Shown piece after piece: positions 36,312-44,229 of a stretch of DNA of 64,000 nt. Under the pieces are notes generated by a model. The model was not told the origin of the DNA. It saw only the letters and a program-made list of their open reading frames with translations, and ran no database searches. Source of the stretch: Vitellaria paradoxa (taxonomy: Eukaryota; Streptophyta; Magnoliopsida; Ericales; Sapotaceae); NCBI GenBank assembly GCA_019916065.1, contig CM034239.1, positions 42,920,663-42,984,662 of the forward strand. Direction: 5' to 3'. Position numbers and translations under genes: made by a program. Positions within the stretch are counted from its first letter, which is position 1. Each line of letters begins with the position of its first letter.

Positions 36312-39300
36312 CATCCTCTCTCTTTGAAACCAACAAGAAGATCGAAACTAATCCATTTGGCTCAGTTGGGATAGCTTTCATGTTCCTTTTCACCATTTGT
36401 TTGTTTCTAAACATTTGGCAGATAATAATCCTGCTCAAATATGTTGTTGAAATATCCTTCTATTTGGTTCGCCGTGTTATTATCAACCAATATCTTTGTC
36501 TCTTATATATATATATGTTCAACTATTTGATGATTGAAGATTTCAGCCCGAAGAGGAGTATAACAGATAATGGTGGGGTAATATGGCCAAGAACAGTTGT
36601 CATCCTATTGAATTTTTCGGCAACAAATTCATTGCCGAACAACCACTAAAGCTACTGTTCAACGTAACTAGCCACCCAAAGAAAAATTTAAAACATTTAC
36701 AGACAACTGTCGAGCATACATGAATTGGGCAGTATTTATCATTGTTATTGGACGAGTGGAGAAAGATTGTCCGAATAATCAATTTCGGCCCATTTACTGA
36801 GTTTGCTCCCAAAAACTTTTGTAATAAATATTTTTTTAAATATTCTATACGTGACTAACATGTAGCATTTGTGCTTGGACGCTTTGATCTCATTATTAAA
36901 TAAGCATTACGGAAGAACAGTTGCAGACACAATTAAAGAAATTACTCTAGCTTCAGAGGCATGCACAAAATTAAAGAATTATCGAAAGGAGCCACGCTTG
37001 GTTTTTCGAACGTTGGTACAGAAAGGGAGCCACATCCCCTTGGGGTGTCGGTTCGGCTCCGGTTTATTGATTGATCGGATTTCTCTTTAAACTGGGATTC
37101 AGTTCCTCGGTTTATTGAAAAGGATTATCAGAAAGGAGCCACGCTCGGTTTTCCGAGCGCTGGTACAGAAAGAGAACCACATCCCCTTGGGGTGTCGGTT
37201 CGGCCCCATTTTAATGACTGACCGGGTTTCTCTTTAAACTGGGATTCAGTTCCTCGGTTTATTGAAAAGGAATATCAGAAAGGAGCCGCGCTCGGTTTTC
37301 CGAACGCTGGTACAGAAAGGGAGCCACATCCCCTTAGGGTGTCGGTTCGGCCCTGGTTTATTGACTGACCAGGTTTCTCTTTAAACCGGGATTCAGTTCC
37401 TCGATTTATTGGAAAGAATTATCAGTAAGGAGCCACGCTTGGTTTTCCAAACGCTGGTACAGAAAGGGAGCCACATCCCCGTGGGGTGTCGGTTCGGCCC
37501 TGGTTTATTGATTGACCCGGTTTCTCTTTAAACCGAGATTCGGTTCCTCGGTTTATTGAAAAGGATAATCAGAAAGGAGCCACGCTCGATTTTCCGAACG
37601 TTGGTACAGAAAGGGAGCCACATCCCCTTCGGGTGTCGGTTCTGCCCCAGTTTATTGACTGACCGGGTTTCTCTCTAAACCAAGTTTCGGTTCCTTGGTT
37701 TATTGAAAAGGATTATCAGAAAGCTCTCTATGAAAGCACAACTTTGGCACAGAAAGCAAAAGCCCCCAAAAAAGCCAAAGCACACAGAAAGCAAAAGCTC
37801 GCAAAAGGCCAAAGCTCTCAAAAAACCAGAAGCTCCCAAAAAGCCAAAGCTCTCAAGAAGCAAAAGCTATCATTAAGGAAGCTTGCCATTGCACAAAAAG
37901 TAAAGTTCTCACATTCATATAAAAATTAAAGGTAGCCGACCTCACAAAGTTAAGTTTATCTCAGAAAGCTTATTCCCGAGCATATTTTTGGCTCGGTTTA
38001 TCTCAGAAAGCTAGTTCTCGAGCATATTTTTGGCTCGGTTTATCTCAGAAAGCTGGTTCTCGAGTATATTTTGGCTCGGTTCATCTCGGAAAGTTAGTTC
38101 CCGAGCATATTTTTGGCTCGGTTTATCTCAGAAAGCTGGTTCTCGAGCATATTTTGGCTCGGTTCATATCGGAAAGCTAGTTCCCGAGCATATTTTTGGC
38201 TCGGTTTATCTCAGAAAGCTAGTTCTCGAGCATATTTTGGCTCGGTTCATCTCGGAAAGCTAATTCTCGAGCATGTTCAAGCTCGGATCATCTCAAAAAG
38301 CATGTTATGGCGTGTTTCAATTCAAAAGATTATCCACGAGCAAGACATGATAAGATTCAATTCGAAAGCTTATTCCCGAACATATTTCTAGTAGAGTTTA
38401 TTCTAAAGTTTATTCCCAAGCAAGAATGAGAGTCTACTCTCGAGCACATTTTGGTCGGATTTTCTACAAAAGCTAACTCCCGAGGTCAATCTTGCTCGGC
38501 TCATCTTAGAAGGCTTATTCCCGACCATATTAAGGTTGGGTTATTAACAAAAGCATGTCCCCAAGGTTGTTCTGACAGTTCATTTTAGAAAGCAAATTCA
38601 AGTTATTAACAAAAGCATGTCCCAACCAAATTCTGGTTGGGTTATTTACAAAAGCCAGTTCACCAGTCTATTTTGGTTAATTTCACTACAAAAAGTATAT
38701 TATTCTGGCTAGGTTCATTTCAAAAAGCTAATTCCCGAGCATGTTTTGGCTCGGGTCATCTCAAAAACATTTTCCCGAGGTTGTTCTAACTCGGTTTATA
38801 TTAGAAAGTTATGTCTCGACCTTATTCAGGTATGGTTGTCTTCAAAAGCATTTTCCTGAGGTCATTTCCGAAAGCTATTTCTCAAGCATATTCGAAAAGC
38901 ATATTGTGATGGCTGGATTCAATTTGAAAGCATATTATCAAGCGCTTTATGGTAAGATCCAATTCAAAAGCGTATCTACGAGCAAATGGTAGTAAGATTC
39001 AGTTTATAAGCATATTTCCGAGCATATTTCTGTAAAGTTCATTGCAAAAGGCTTATTCCCAAGCATGGGGAAATCTCATGCCGAGCATATCGAAAGGTAT
39101 AAAGCTAGCTATCTAGAGCATATTCTTCCTCAAGCATAATGAACATTTTCTTAGATCAAAGGAGTGTTCTCAATCTCAAGCAAGTTCTTTCCCCGAGGAA
39201 AGTTATCCCGAACAAATGAACAAGGGTACTAATTAGCAAGGGTATCTCCCAATCAAAACTAGTCCCGAGCATGCTAAAAATACTGTCGAGCAAGTCATCC

Positions 39301-42300
39301 CCAAGCATATTATTCCCAAGCATAGAGTGCATTCCTGAGTAGGTTTAAAGCTCATTCCCGAACAAGGATCAAAGCATACCCGAGCTCGGCCACTCTCCTC
39401 CAGCAAAGTTCAACTCAAAACCCGAGCTTGGCTATATATCTCGAGCATGGTGTAAAGCATATCCCGAGCTCGGCCCTCTCCTACAGCATGGTGTAAAGTA
39501 TATCCCGAGCTCGGCCCTCTCTTACAGCAAGGTTAAAGTATATCCCGAGCTCGGCTCTTTATCTCGAGCATGGTGTAAAGTATATCCCGATCTCGGCTCT
39601 CTATCTCGAGCATGGTATAAAGCATATCCCGAGCTCGGCCCTCTCCTAGAGCAAGGTTAAAGTATATCCCGAGCTCGGCTCTCTATCTCAAGCATGGTGT
39701 AAAGTATATCCCAAGCTCGGCTCTCTATTCTGAAGATGGATTAAAGCCCCCCGAGCTCGGCTCTCACTCTCCAGCAGCTAAGTCTAAAGCTCCCCTGAGC
39801 TCGGCTGTTTCCCTCGAGTAAGATATAAAGCATATACCAAAACATGGTTTTCCCGAGCAAAGTTTAAGGCATATTAGGAGCTCGGCTTCCTTTCCCGAGC
39901 ATGGTTTAAGGCACATCATGAGGTCGGCTGCATCCTCTCTAAGCAGAGCATCACTGAGCAGATTAAAGCACATCTATAAATGAGATTAGTGTCATCAAAC
40001 GAGCTAACAACTGTTTAAAAAACTAGCCCCGAGCATGACATCTCTCCTCAAGCAACGCTATTTGTCATTAAAAGTATCCCGAACAAGATAAAGGAGTTCC
40101 TAAGTAAGGTTATTACTCTGCAAAAGTATTTCCGGGCAACATTTTCAAATTTCGAACACTTAATTATATTGAAACGAAGCCACAGTTAGCGTATCCGAGG
40201 GAAAAAGTCCAAAAAAGTGATAAGATGAGCTTATTTTAGAATTCTGACCATCACAAACCACCTAATTCGGACACCCGAGCAAAAAGTTATGACCATCTAA
40301 AGTTTTCATGAAATAAAGCCCAATTTAGTTTAGTTTTCTTTCTTTTTCTACCCTTGTTAGCACTATTGAAAGGATTTGCAACCTGACAGATCATAGTTCA
40401 CTAGTTTCTTTCATCTTTTTGATGATTAAGCCTTGATTACATTAAGACAAAGAGTTGCCAAGGCCCTTATTTTGATTCTTTTATCGAGCAAATGATGAAT
40501 TCAAAGTTACATCCTTATTTATGGATGCTCGGGTTCTTTCACATGACTTTTACATGGAGTGTTAAAGTATTCTCAATACACTTGTCATCCTTAGCAACAT
40601 CCAAAGTTGATGAAGAGCAACTTTTTGTGGCCAAGCAATTTGCGTGCCGAGCAGCTTACAATTTGCCGAGCAACTTATGCAAGTTTTACAAGTAAAAAAA
40701 GTAAGCTCTCTTATACAGATAAGGACCTAATTTTTGTATTTCGAGCTCCCATATCTATTCCTCATGCAAACTCTGTTAAGCGCACAGGCAAGTCAATTTA
40801 GCATGATTCTATTTTTGCATCTCATAAAAAGTATAAATCATTTACACTGTTGCTGAAGTATATCTATGCAATGCTGCATACTTCCACTATTGTTTATAAG
40901 TTTTATTCTACTCTGCTCGGGTAATAAATTATCTCGACCAGAGTGGGGGCATAATGTGAGGCATAAAAATAGCTTGCCCGACCACAAGAGTGGTCCGCCG
41001 ACCATAAATTGCACCCCCGAACAAGGGGTATACTCTAATTAAATTAGGACTAAATAGTTTGCTAGTTACGTTGTATAATTACTTTATGTACTACACTACC
41101 ACACGGCTCTCGAAGTTTACATCATCTGACATTTAATATTAGCCACCCACCTCCACTTTAAATCACATCAAAATAAAGTGATAGTCAAATCAACAGAAAG
41201 CAAGACAGACACTCCATCTATAAATACCAAAAACAAAGACAGCGGAAGGGTTCTTCTTTCGACTCCTTTTTCTCGGATCTTCTTCTCCCTCTCTCTTTAC
41301 TTACATGAGCTTATCATCTATACGAGAAACTGACTTAAGCATTGGAGTGTCCTTGGTCGGGGACCAACTCTGACCGCTTTATTTTACTATATTCTTGCTT
41401 GCAGGCCGCCGAGAGGGGATTTCAATGAACAAGAGAGAGAAGGGGTCTACGGAGAAGAAGGTAAAATTATTGCCGAGCATCCTTCTTTTTTTCCTTAGCT
41501 TGTATTATTCTTCTTTCTTTTTAATACCCTCCTTTGGAACCAACAAGATGAATCCAATCCATTTGGGATAGCTTTCATGTTAGTTTTGACTATTTGTTTG
41601 TTTCTAAACGTTTAGCAGATACTAATCCCGCTGAAATATGTCGATGAATTATCCCTCTATTTGGCTCAAAAGCTCAAGCAATTGTGTTTACCTCATGTAG
41701 AAGGCATTCATCTTTTGGGACATCATATATTTGTGCAGCTCTTTGAAAAACATGTCCCAAATTTAATACTAATTCTTTAGTGCAATTTGAGGCGTATATG
41801 AAAGTTTTTTGGTCTGTGTGTTTCTGCTAATTGATAGTTTAAGGGTATTTAGGATTTTATTTATTTATCGGAAAGAAGGGGTGCGTTTAGATTGAGAGTT
41901 TGGTGAGAGAAAAGAAAGAGAAGGGAAAATGGGAAGAAAAGAGGAAGGAAAGAGGAAAGGAAGGATAAAATCCCAAATGCATATTATTATTGGAGTAGAT
42001 TAGAAAATATACGAGAATAAAAAGCATTCATCAGTATAGTAGTTTTCTAATTTATTTATTTTTTTAATTTATCAAATACCTTGCATTTTTTTTTTTGAAA
42101 CTAAATACCTTGCGTTTACCATAGCATGTTCCACCACAAACCAAACGAGAGAAGTAGTATTGAATCCCCTTTCCTTTCCTTTTTTCTTCAGAAGTTCTTA
42201 ATGCAAACACAACCTAAGAGAACAGTGCTTGGGTGCAAATGAGGTGTGGTGTGGTGTTGTGTTGAGCAATTGTTGTTGCGAATTCCATTTTGATTGTTGA

Positions 42301-42516
42301 TGTTTTTCTCTCCCCCTCGATGCAGTTGAAATTATGAAGCCAGGCATGACTGTGATTTTGCGTAACGCGAAGATTGACATGTTCAAGGGTTCCATGAGGT
42401 TAGCAGTTGATAAATGGGGTCGTGCTGAGGTCACTGAACCTGCTAAATTTGTAGTCAAGGAGGATAACAATTTCTCTCTTGTTGAGTACGAATTGGCGAG
42501 TGTTATGGAAGAATAA
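23700..42516 (+). CDS. OB-fold, At4g28440-like protein, 5'-incomplete, exons 18.5 kb apart
   Basis: Two exons match a plant family of small nucleic-acid-binding OB-fold proteins. The first ends at 23785 with GTIVFTARNEQ. The last, 42326-42516, starts VEIMKPGMTVILRNAKID and ends LVEYELASVMEE before TAA. A phase-1 donor (G at 23785, then GT) joins an acceptor at 42325 to create the Val codon expected by the family at that place. The upstream edge of the first exon is uncertain (about 23700-23744), and the family's N-terminal part, roughly 60 residues, was not found, so this may be a 5'-truncated relic. The intron (23786-42325) contains a full retrotransposon from 23797 and a second remnant. The last exon itself is undamaged, which argues for recent or continuing function. 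Confidence 0.7.
23792..23796. repeat. Target-site duplication, left copy
   Basis: ATATA directly left of the 5' LTR matches ATATA at 35922-35926 directly right of the 3' LTR. A 5-bp duplication is usual for gypsy integrase. The sequence lies in a TA-rich tract, so the match alone is weak but is supported by the exact LTR ends. Confidence 0.8.
23797..24694 (+). repeat. 5' LTR of gypsy element (898 bp)
   Basis: It begins TGTTGGGCATAATA and ends CTGCCGAACA. By eye it differs from the 3' LTR at about four positions, all transitions, which indicates a young insertion. A TATA box (TATATAT at 24451-24457) sits in the second half, a likely promoter position, followed by a leader to the primer-binding site. 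Confidence 0.95.
24697..24716 (+). other. Primer-binding site
   Basis: TGGCGCCCACCGTGGGGC begins two bases after the 5' LTR. TGG pairs with the CCA end of a tRNA, and this form is typical of plant Tat-type elements. The exact primer tRNA was not assigned. Confidence 0.8.
24791..26536 (+). CDS. gag: gag polyprotein of the gypsy element (581 aa)
   Basis: Structural protein of the virus-like particle. The N-terminal 230 residues are charged and low in complexity, with acidic and Ser/Arg-rich stretches. The retrotransposon gag domain spans about residues 230-400 and includes LNLYDGRTDPLAHY, ALQWFHKLPPGSI and TRFLAN. A zinc-knuckle-like CAYHQDKGH...C motif of form C-X2-H-X4-H-X4-C is near residues 478-491, followed by LEELVRRGHLKEFV, as usual in Tat-type gag. 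The ATG at 24791 is the first good start after the primer-binding site. The frame stops at 26536, overlapping the protease frame by 35 nt in a different frame. Whether this reflects programmed frameshifting or an indel is unclear. Confidence 0.9.
   Translation: MTSGGNTTPPPSPRAGDTSTPAKTKGSALVIRTPGLESARKRKTEDPQVLKRREELMAKASEKQAELEEILLELSKEKGKPPASHTADSGQSDSESDESYDALYEDPTDEDDGDTHEQKEVRSRSRRDVSPSRKDSRRAKPVAKRDVRSDVDAPIKAHHQRNSSKKMLEAHSEEADSSDQEELTLKRKKAGKVKMEDWGQAEEWSAQGQSTRMMARKALGRISASPFVDEIIDAEPPEKFQTPRLNLYDGRTDPLAHYRHYMQAMTLWNSNDHLMCKVFPSSLGDTALQWFHKLPPGSIRCWQQLAEEFVTRFLANTKQPKTADALLTMKRKSGESLRDYSRRYLELYNEVGECSEQLAVTSFKLGLRKEDRLWLSLTKKPAANMSDLMCRIEKYAKVEDETQPAEQKERRSQGQTREKRRGDGRRFIDEGKSVFEAVNTVFKEPIFKILPQIKNRPYFRWPGKLPDFPGKENSKNYCAYHQDKGHRTGACRSLRHHLEELVRRGHLKEFVDEGRTREAAPQDREPRRQREETAEEEAAEEAQPPPRARARRDVPRPAVIHVIHMERRPQSVINHVPNPPS
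26502..27335 (+). CDS. Protease region of pol (broken at the 3' end)
   Basis: Retropepsin-type aspartic protease region. A frame of 277 codons contains GVQLPHNDALVV and the active-site segment VDAGSS (catalytic Asp near residue 68), then NAIVGRSWIHALKAVPSTYHQ, the usual downstream landmark. The loop is D-A-G rather than the classic D-T/S-G. The frame runs into the start of the reverse transcriptase linker (TFAWTPHEMPGISPE) and then goes off frame at about 27320, where an extra base in a GG pair appears to shift it; it stops at 27335. The next part of pol continues in the frame used by the 27271-30417 reading frame. Confidence 0.8.
   Translation: MSSIMSLIHQAKEILGVAGQPNKRPRTAAMEEITFHEDEHPGVQLPHNDALVVTLGMFNSEVRRILVDAGSSTEVMFLSLFKKLGLTEEDLEPAECPLIGFNSAPVWPLGRVVIPVRVGPVEQEVEFTVVDSPSSYNAIVGRSWIHALKAVPSTYHQVLKFPYCGEVISILGDQNTSQKCFSAALKSKMIPEQVQLAELPEDTPKIDDVGGDPQMKATEDLEKYQIGPVEDDRFFLIGANLSAEEKLELTEMLLKNIGTFAWTPHEMPGISPEGHDS
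27271..30417 (+). CDS. pol: Reverse transcriptase - RNase H - integrase of pol (1048-codon frame)
   Basis: Copies element RNA and integrates the DNA. The genuine pol frame is entered at about 27322; earlier codons are a shadow of the protease frame. Reverse transcriptase has VCVDYTDLNKACPKD near residue 84, FLDAYRGYHQI, MPFGLKNAGATYQ and the catalytic YIDD near 185. The gypsy RNase H follows (about 296-450), then a second RNase H (about 478-600: VDGSS, NNEAEYEAL, TDSQL, HADALATLA). Integrase has the H-H-C-C zinc finger (about 700-746) and the catalytic triad in LDIVGP, SDNGTQF and GQAE with 35 residues between the last D and E. Residues about 58-83 do not look like reverse transcriptase and are probably an out-of-frame patch between two small indels. 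No stop interrupts the frame. Confidence 0.92.
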   Translation: MERSPGLHTKCQAFPPKVMTHKLNVNPEVKPVVQKARRSALQHAEAVIEEVGRLLEAEGHSGSLIPGVVRLIRSWSRRRMGSRRVCVDYTDLNKACPKDPFPLPKIDQLVDSTAGCSRMSFLDAYRGYHQIPMFGPDEEKTSFITPRGIYCYRVMPFGLKNAGATYQRLVTKIFKKDLGQTMEVYIDDMVVKSKEPNTHLQHLQHVFSTLDRYGLKLNAAKCAFGVGSGKFLGHLVSRRGIEADPEQIRAIQSVSPPRTKKEVQKLTGMVAALNRFISRSSDKCRPFFRLLKGANKMQWDAEADAALEKLKEYLTTVPILSTPQPGDILQLYLAVSEHAVSAVLLREQQGKQHPIYYVSKTMQGAETRYLPLEKLTLALIMASRKLAHYFHAHTIQVVTDQPIGHVLKRADVSGRLAKWAVSLGAFDIKFIPRTAIKAQVLADFVAEFSTPACGQTKEVWHVEIKSAPAEHNEAEQTWQIEVDGSSTRKGGGVGIVLTTPEGVSIEYAIKLEFEVTNNEAEYEALLAGLDIARRLMADDIVVRTDSQLVANQLKGEYMARSEKMAEYLEAAKKRIESFNKASVELIGRDHNAHADALATLAASSRIRLTDQVFMEVIKRPSITKDVEVMCADPAPSWMDPIITYLKDGTLPVDKTEAKKLRIKAARFWLSPDQKLYKKSFTGPYLLCVHPDKVQDFLYELHEGVCGAHTGGRSLAHRAITQGYWWPKMGYDAQAYVRKCKKCQKFAPIPHQPAQELSPLTSPWPFAQWGLDIVGPLPSASGNRKFLVVGTDYFTKWVEAEPLAHIKDADTIRFIWKNIITRYGIPRTLISDNGTQFDSAPFREYCSRYGIKNIYSTPAYPQSNGQAEATNKVILNGIKKRLEAAKGRWVDELPSVLWTYRTTPRRSTGESPFSLAYGVEAVIPLEVGLPSIRTLSFDRGENDQAMGISLDLIDERRELAALRLANYQQETRKKFNKGVRRREFRTGDRVLRKLMGSRKDQTEGKLGANWEGPFTVSEVLGNGAYKLIDMEGKPIKRPWNIAHLKLYYH
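30418..31916 (+). repeat. Non-coding region after integrase with four 113-bp tandem repeats
   Basis: Units of 113 bp begin near 30625, 30738, 30851 and 30964 and share CTGGTTTATTTACTGACCAGG, GATTCAATTCCTCAGTC and GCCACGCTCGGCTTGCC. The inner copies are nearly identical and the outer ones diverged. The rest of the segment to 31916 is unique, AT-rich and non-coding. The second element at 36.9-37.7 kb has a related but longer (147-bp) repeat in the corresponding place. Confidence 0.85.
31917..34516 (-). CDS. Antisense gene of the gypsy element, apparently spliced (Transposase_28-like plus coiled coil)
   Basis: Runs opposite to gag-pol. Exon 1 (34516-34015) opens MGRLANELSSEEK and contains FPLHPFLRSMMSILDLGP, resembling the family called putative gypsy-type transposon (Transposase_28). 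A GT-AG intron of 87 nt (34014-33928) joins in phase 1 to exon 2 (from 33927: VQLKKFWATG, EVFKFLGGPDLYPFAR). Near 33757, at a six-C run, the good frame changes, by indel or missed intron. It then runs through WWFRASAEEKENYYAL and a Glu-rich stretch into a 514-codon open frame from 33461 that is Lys/Ala-rich and strongly coiled-coil. Within that frame a 75-nt GTAAGT...CAG intron (32825-32751) is read through without a stop. The stop is at 31917. Function is unknown; antisense genes at this site are known in Tat elements. Confidence 0.65.
34517..35009 (-). promoter_or_regulatory. Probable promoter and leader region of the antisense gene
   Basis: About 490 bp lie between the antisense start codon and the polypurine tract, with no sense-strand gene. 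A TA-rich block at 34670-34695 could supply a TATA box on the - strand. This is inference from position only. Confidence 0.3.
35010..35023 (+). other. Polypurine tract
   Basis: GAGTGGGGGCAAAA lies immediately before the TGTTGGG start of the 3' LTR, where plus-strand DNA synthesis is primed. A near-identical tract precedes the LTR of the second element at 40940-40954. Confidence 0.85.
35024..35921 (+). repeat. 3' LTR of gypsy element (898 bp)
   Basis: Same length and ends as the 5' LTR. The differences seen by eye are G for A at three positions and T for C at one, within the first third; the rest looks identical. It is followed by the right copy of the ATATA target duplication (35922-35926). 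Confidence 0.95.
35927..36880. other. OB-fold intron DNA between the two retroelements
   Basis: This holds ordinary intron sequence, a (TA)n tract near 36276-36310 and, at 36306-36470, a segment that recurs in diverged form at 41524-41670 on the other side of the second element. No exon or gene was identified. Confidence 0.6.
36306..36470 (+). repeat. Left copy of a diverged direct repeat flanking element 2
   Basis: It contains GAAACCAACAAGA, GGGATAGCTTTCATGTT and TTTGTTTGTTTCTAAAC in the same order as 41524-41670, with roughly 80 percent similarity by eye. Both copies look like intron sequence of the host gene rather than element sequence. Confidence 0.65.
36976..37720 (+). repeat. Five tandem units of about 147 bp
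   Basis: GGAGCC starts recur at about 36988, 37135, 37281, 37428 and 37576, giving periods of 146-148 bp. Each unit has GGAGCCACGCTCGG, GGTACAGAAAGGGAGCC, GGGTGTCGGTTCGG and TTTATTGACTGACCGGG. The sequence is related to the 113-bp repeat of element 1. Confidence 0.85.
37950..38300 (+). repeat. 41/42-bp tandem array, about eight copies
   Basis: GGCTCGG recurs at 37990, 38032, 38073, 38115, 38156, 38198, 38239 and 38280, so spacing alternates between 41 and 42 bp. Units alternate between two slightly different types, suggesting that the real unit is an 83-bp dimer. Decayed versions continue to about 39000. Confidence 0.85.
39360..39760 (+). repeat. Degenerate tandem array of CCCGAGCTCGGC units
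   Basis: About eight irregular units share TATCCCGAGCTCGGC and CGAGCATGGTGTAAAG at spacings of roughly 45-60 bp. The GAGCTCGG core is a palindrome. It is part of the non-coding body of element 2. Confidence 0.75.
41480..42325 (+). other. End of the OB-fold intron, including the right direct-repeat copy
   Basis: The right copy of the flanking direct repeat lies at 41524-41670. The remainder is AT-rich intron DNA with a purine-rich patch (41880-41970). It ends in a CT-rich tract and the acceptor TGCAG at 42321-42325. Confidence 0.6.
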
Positions 42517-44040
42517 AATTGTAAGTGCACATTCTGAGGTTACTATAAATTTTGTTTCAATCCTTAGTGATTATGAATGCAATTCTATTTAACTGGTTCA
42601 TTAATCTTACTAATGTCGACCATTTCTTATTTCCTCCTTTGTAAGACTGCAATCTTGAAAAGCATATTATTTGAGTATTACTTGGGGTATTTGATTGGAT
42701 CCATACATGGTTCATTATCCTGGCTGTAGTTTTCCACAAAATAATGGCTAAGCCCCAAAAGGAAAGAGTCATGTATAACTGTAGGGGGTGTTTGTGAGCC
42801 CAAATTATTCGTAAAGTCACAAACTTTTTCAAAATTTTTCTAACTTTTAGCCATATTTTTTTTGTGCGTTTATTTTAGAACTCTAAAGTTTACCAATTTT
42901 TACAAAATTTTGTCAACTTCTGACAATTTTTTTGGACCAAAACTGTTCGAACAAGTCCTGTCAACTCAAAAATCTCACTTAGCGCGTGAAAACCATTTGA
43001 ATGGTTCATTCAACCACATTCGAACGAGTCGTCTCAGAAATTTTAAATTTGTCTTCTAAACGCTAAAAAGTGACTCATGCGTTATATTTTTATTAACTTT
43101 TTACCTTCCAAACACCTCCTATATAGTTCTCTATTTTATTTTGGAAAATAATATACTACTACGAAAGTATTACCATAACAATGTGTGGTAGATTGAAAAT
43201 GATATACTACCACAAAAATACTACCATAACGAAGTGTGGTAGATTTGTAAATAAGTTGTATCATTACAAGCCTTTCGTTTTTTAGATGATATACCCACGA
43301 TTAACCATGTCCTCCTGGTAATATTTTCTGATAATTTGCTGGGTTGTTTTTAATTGTCATTTCCCCCCTTCATGTTGTGCATCTATAAAATTCAAAATTT
43401 CTATTCACTATAAAATTCAATTTTCAATTTATACTAACTTTTTTTTTTCACTCCAAACTTCTATCAATTTATACTAATTTTTTTTTTCACTTCAAATCAA
43501 ACACCACCAGTTATCTAAAGTATAAATGACAATAAATCTCTATAAATGTCTATGAATGATGACAAATCTTTATGAATCTCTAAAATTATAACAAATCTTT
43601 ATATGGGAGTTATTTGAAGCTCTACAAATTGTAATAAGATGTGGTTTAATAACTTTTTTTGTTTTTTTTGGTTTCATAACTTTTTTTTTTGTTGGTATCA
43701 ACAAAGTATAAAAAAAATTAAAAAAAAAAAAAGTGGAAAATCCGTTCGTTCGAATGGTAGAGGATTTTGAGGATTTTTGAAATTTTTATGGAGATTTTTA
43801 TTCAGAGTTGAAAACGGCCTCTAAATCTCTAATTTATCTAATTTATTGTATTTTTTTTTTCCTTGAAAATTTGTCAAGAGAACAACTGCAATAGTAGAAA
43901 CTGGGCTCTGATTTACAAGGGAAGCCAAATAATTGGGCGCGAGAAAAGTACCAATACTGTATTAAAACAAGGAATCAATAGTTCCTTTTATTATTAAATG
44001 GGTAACAATCCAAATCATACTGTATAAAAGAAGTAATCAA
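42517..44040. other. Spacer after the OB-fold gene, with a MITE-like element
   Basis: The 3' flank of the OB-fold gene is followed by an element with ends GGGGGTGTTTG and CAAACACCTCC at 42784-43119. AT-rich repeats related to the CAAACACC-type MITEs continue to about 43640. No gene is visible. Confidence 0.55.
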
Positions 44041-44105
44041 TCAAGTCTGTGAAAATAAACATAAACACCAGAGATCTATTTGTATCAATGAATATCCATC
44101 AATCT

Positions 44106-44198
44106 TTAGAAGCAAGCATCCAACATGCAGCAGCAACACAAGGCAGCACAACTGGGGACAACACAAAAAGTCACAATATTCAGATATGTGTGTATATA

Positions 44199-44229
<31 letters not shown>

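Larger units (their letters stand above)
36880..41479 (+). mobile_element. 3' remnant of a second Tat-type gypsy element
   Basis: Only the non-coding part downstream of integrase and a 3' LTR remain. The body is made of tandem repeats rich in GCTCGG and CCCGAGC motifs, as in element 1. A polypurine tract (GAGTGGGGGCATAA) ends at 40954 and an LTR of about 525 bp starts TGTGAGGCATAA at 40955 and seems to end GCCGAGCA at 41479, with a TATAAATA box at 41219-41226. No gag, pol, primer-binding site or 5' LTR is present, so the left boundary near 36600-36880 is a truncation point. The LTR is unlike that of element 1, so it is a different family with a similar plan. Confidence 0.7.

Noticed and set aside
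37744..37929. 61-residue Lys/Ala/Gln-rich open frame
   Set aside because: It arises from a short AAAGC-type tandem repeat in element 2, and the period explains the amino acid pattern.
36976..38300. Regularly spaced repeats resembling a CRISPR array
   Set aside because: Units are contiguous tandem repeats without unique spacers, in a plant retroelement; this is retrotransposon-derived satellite-like DNA.
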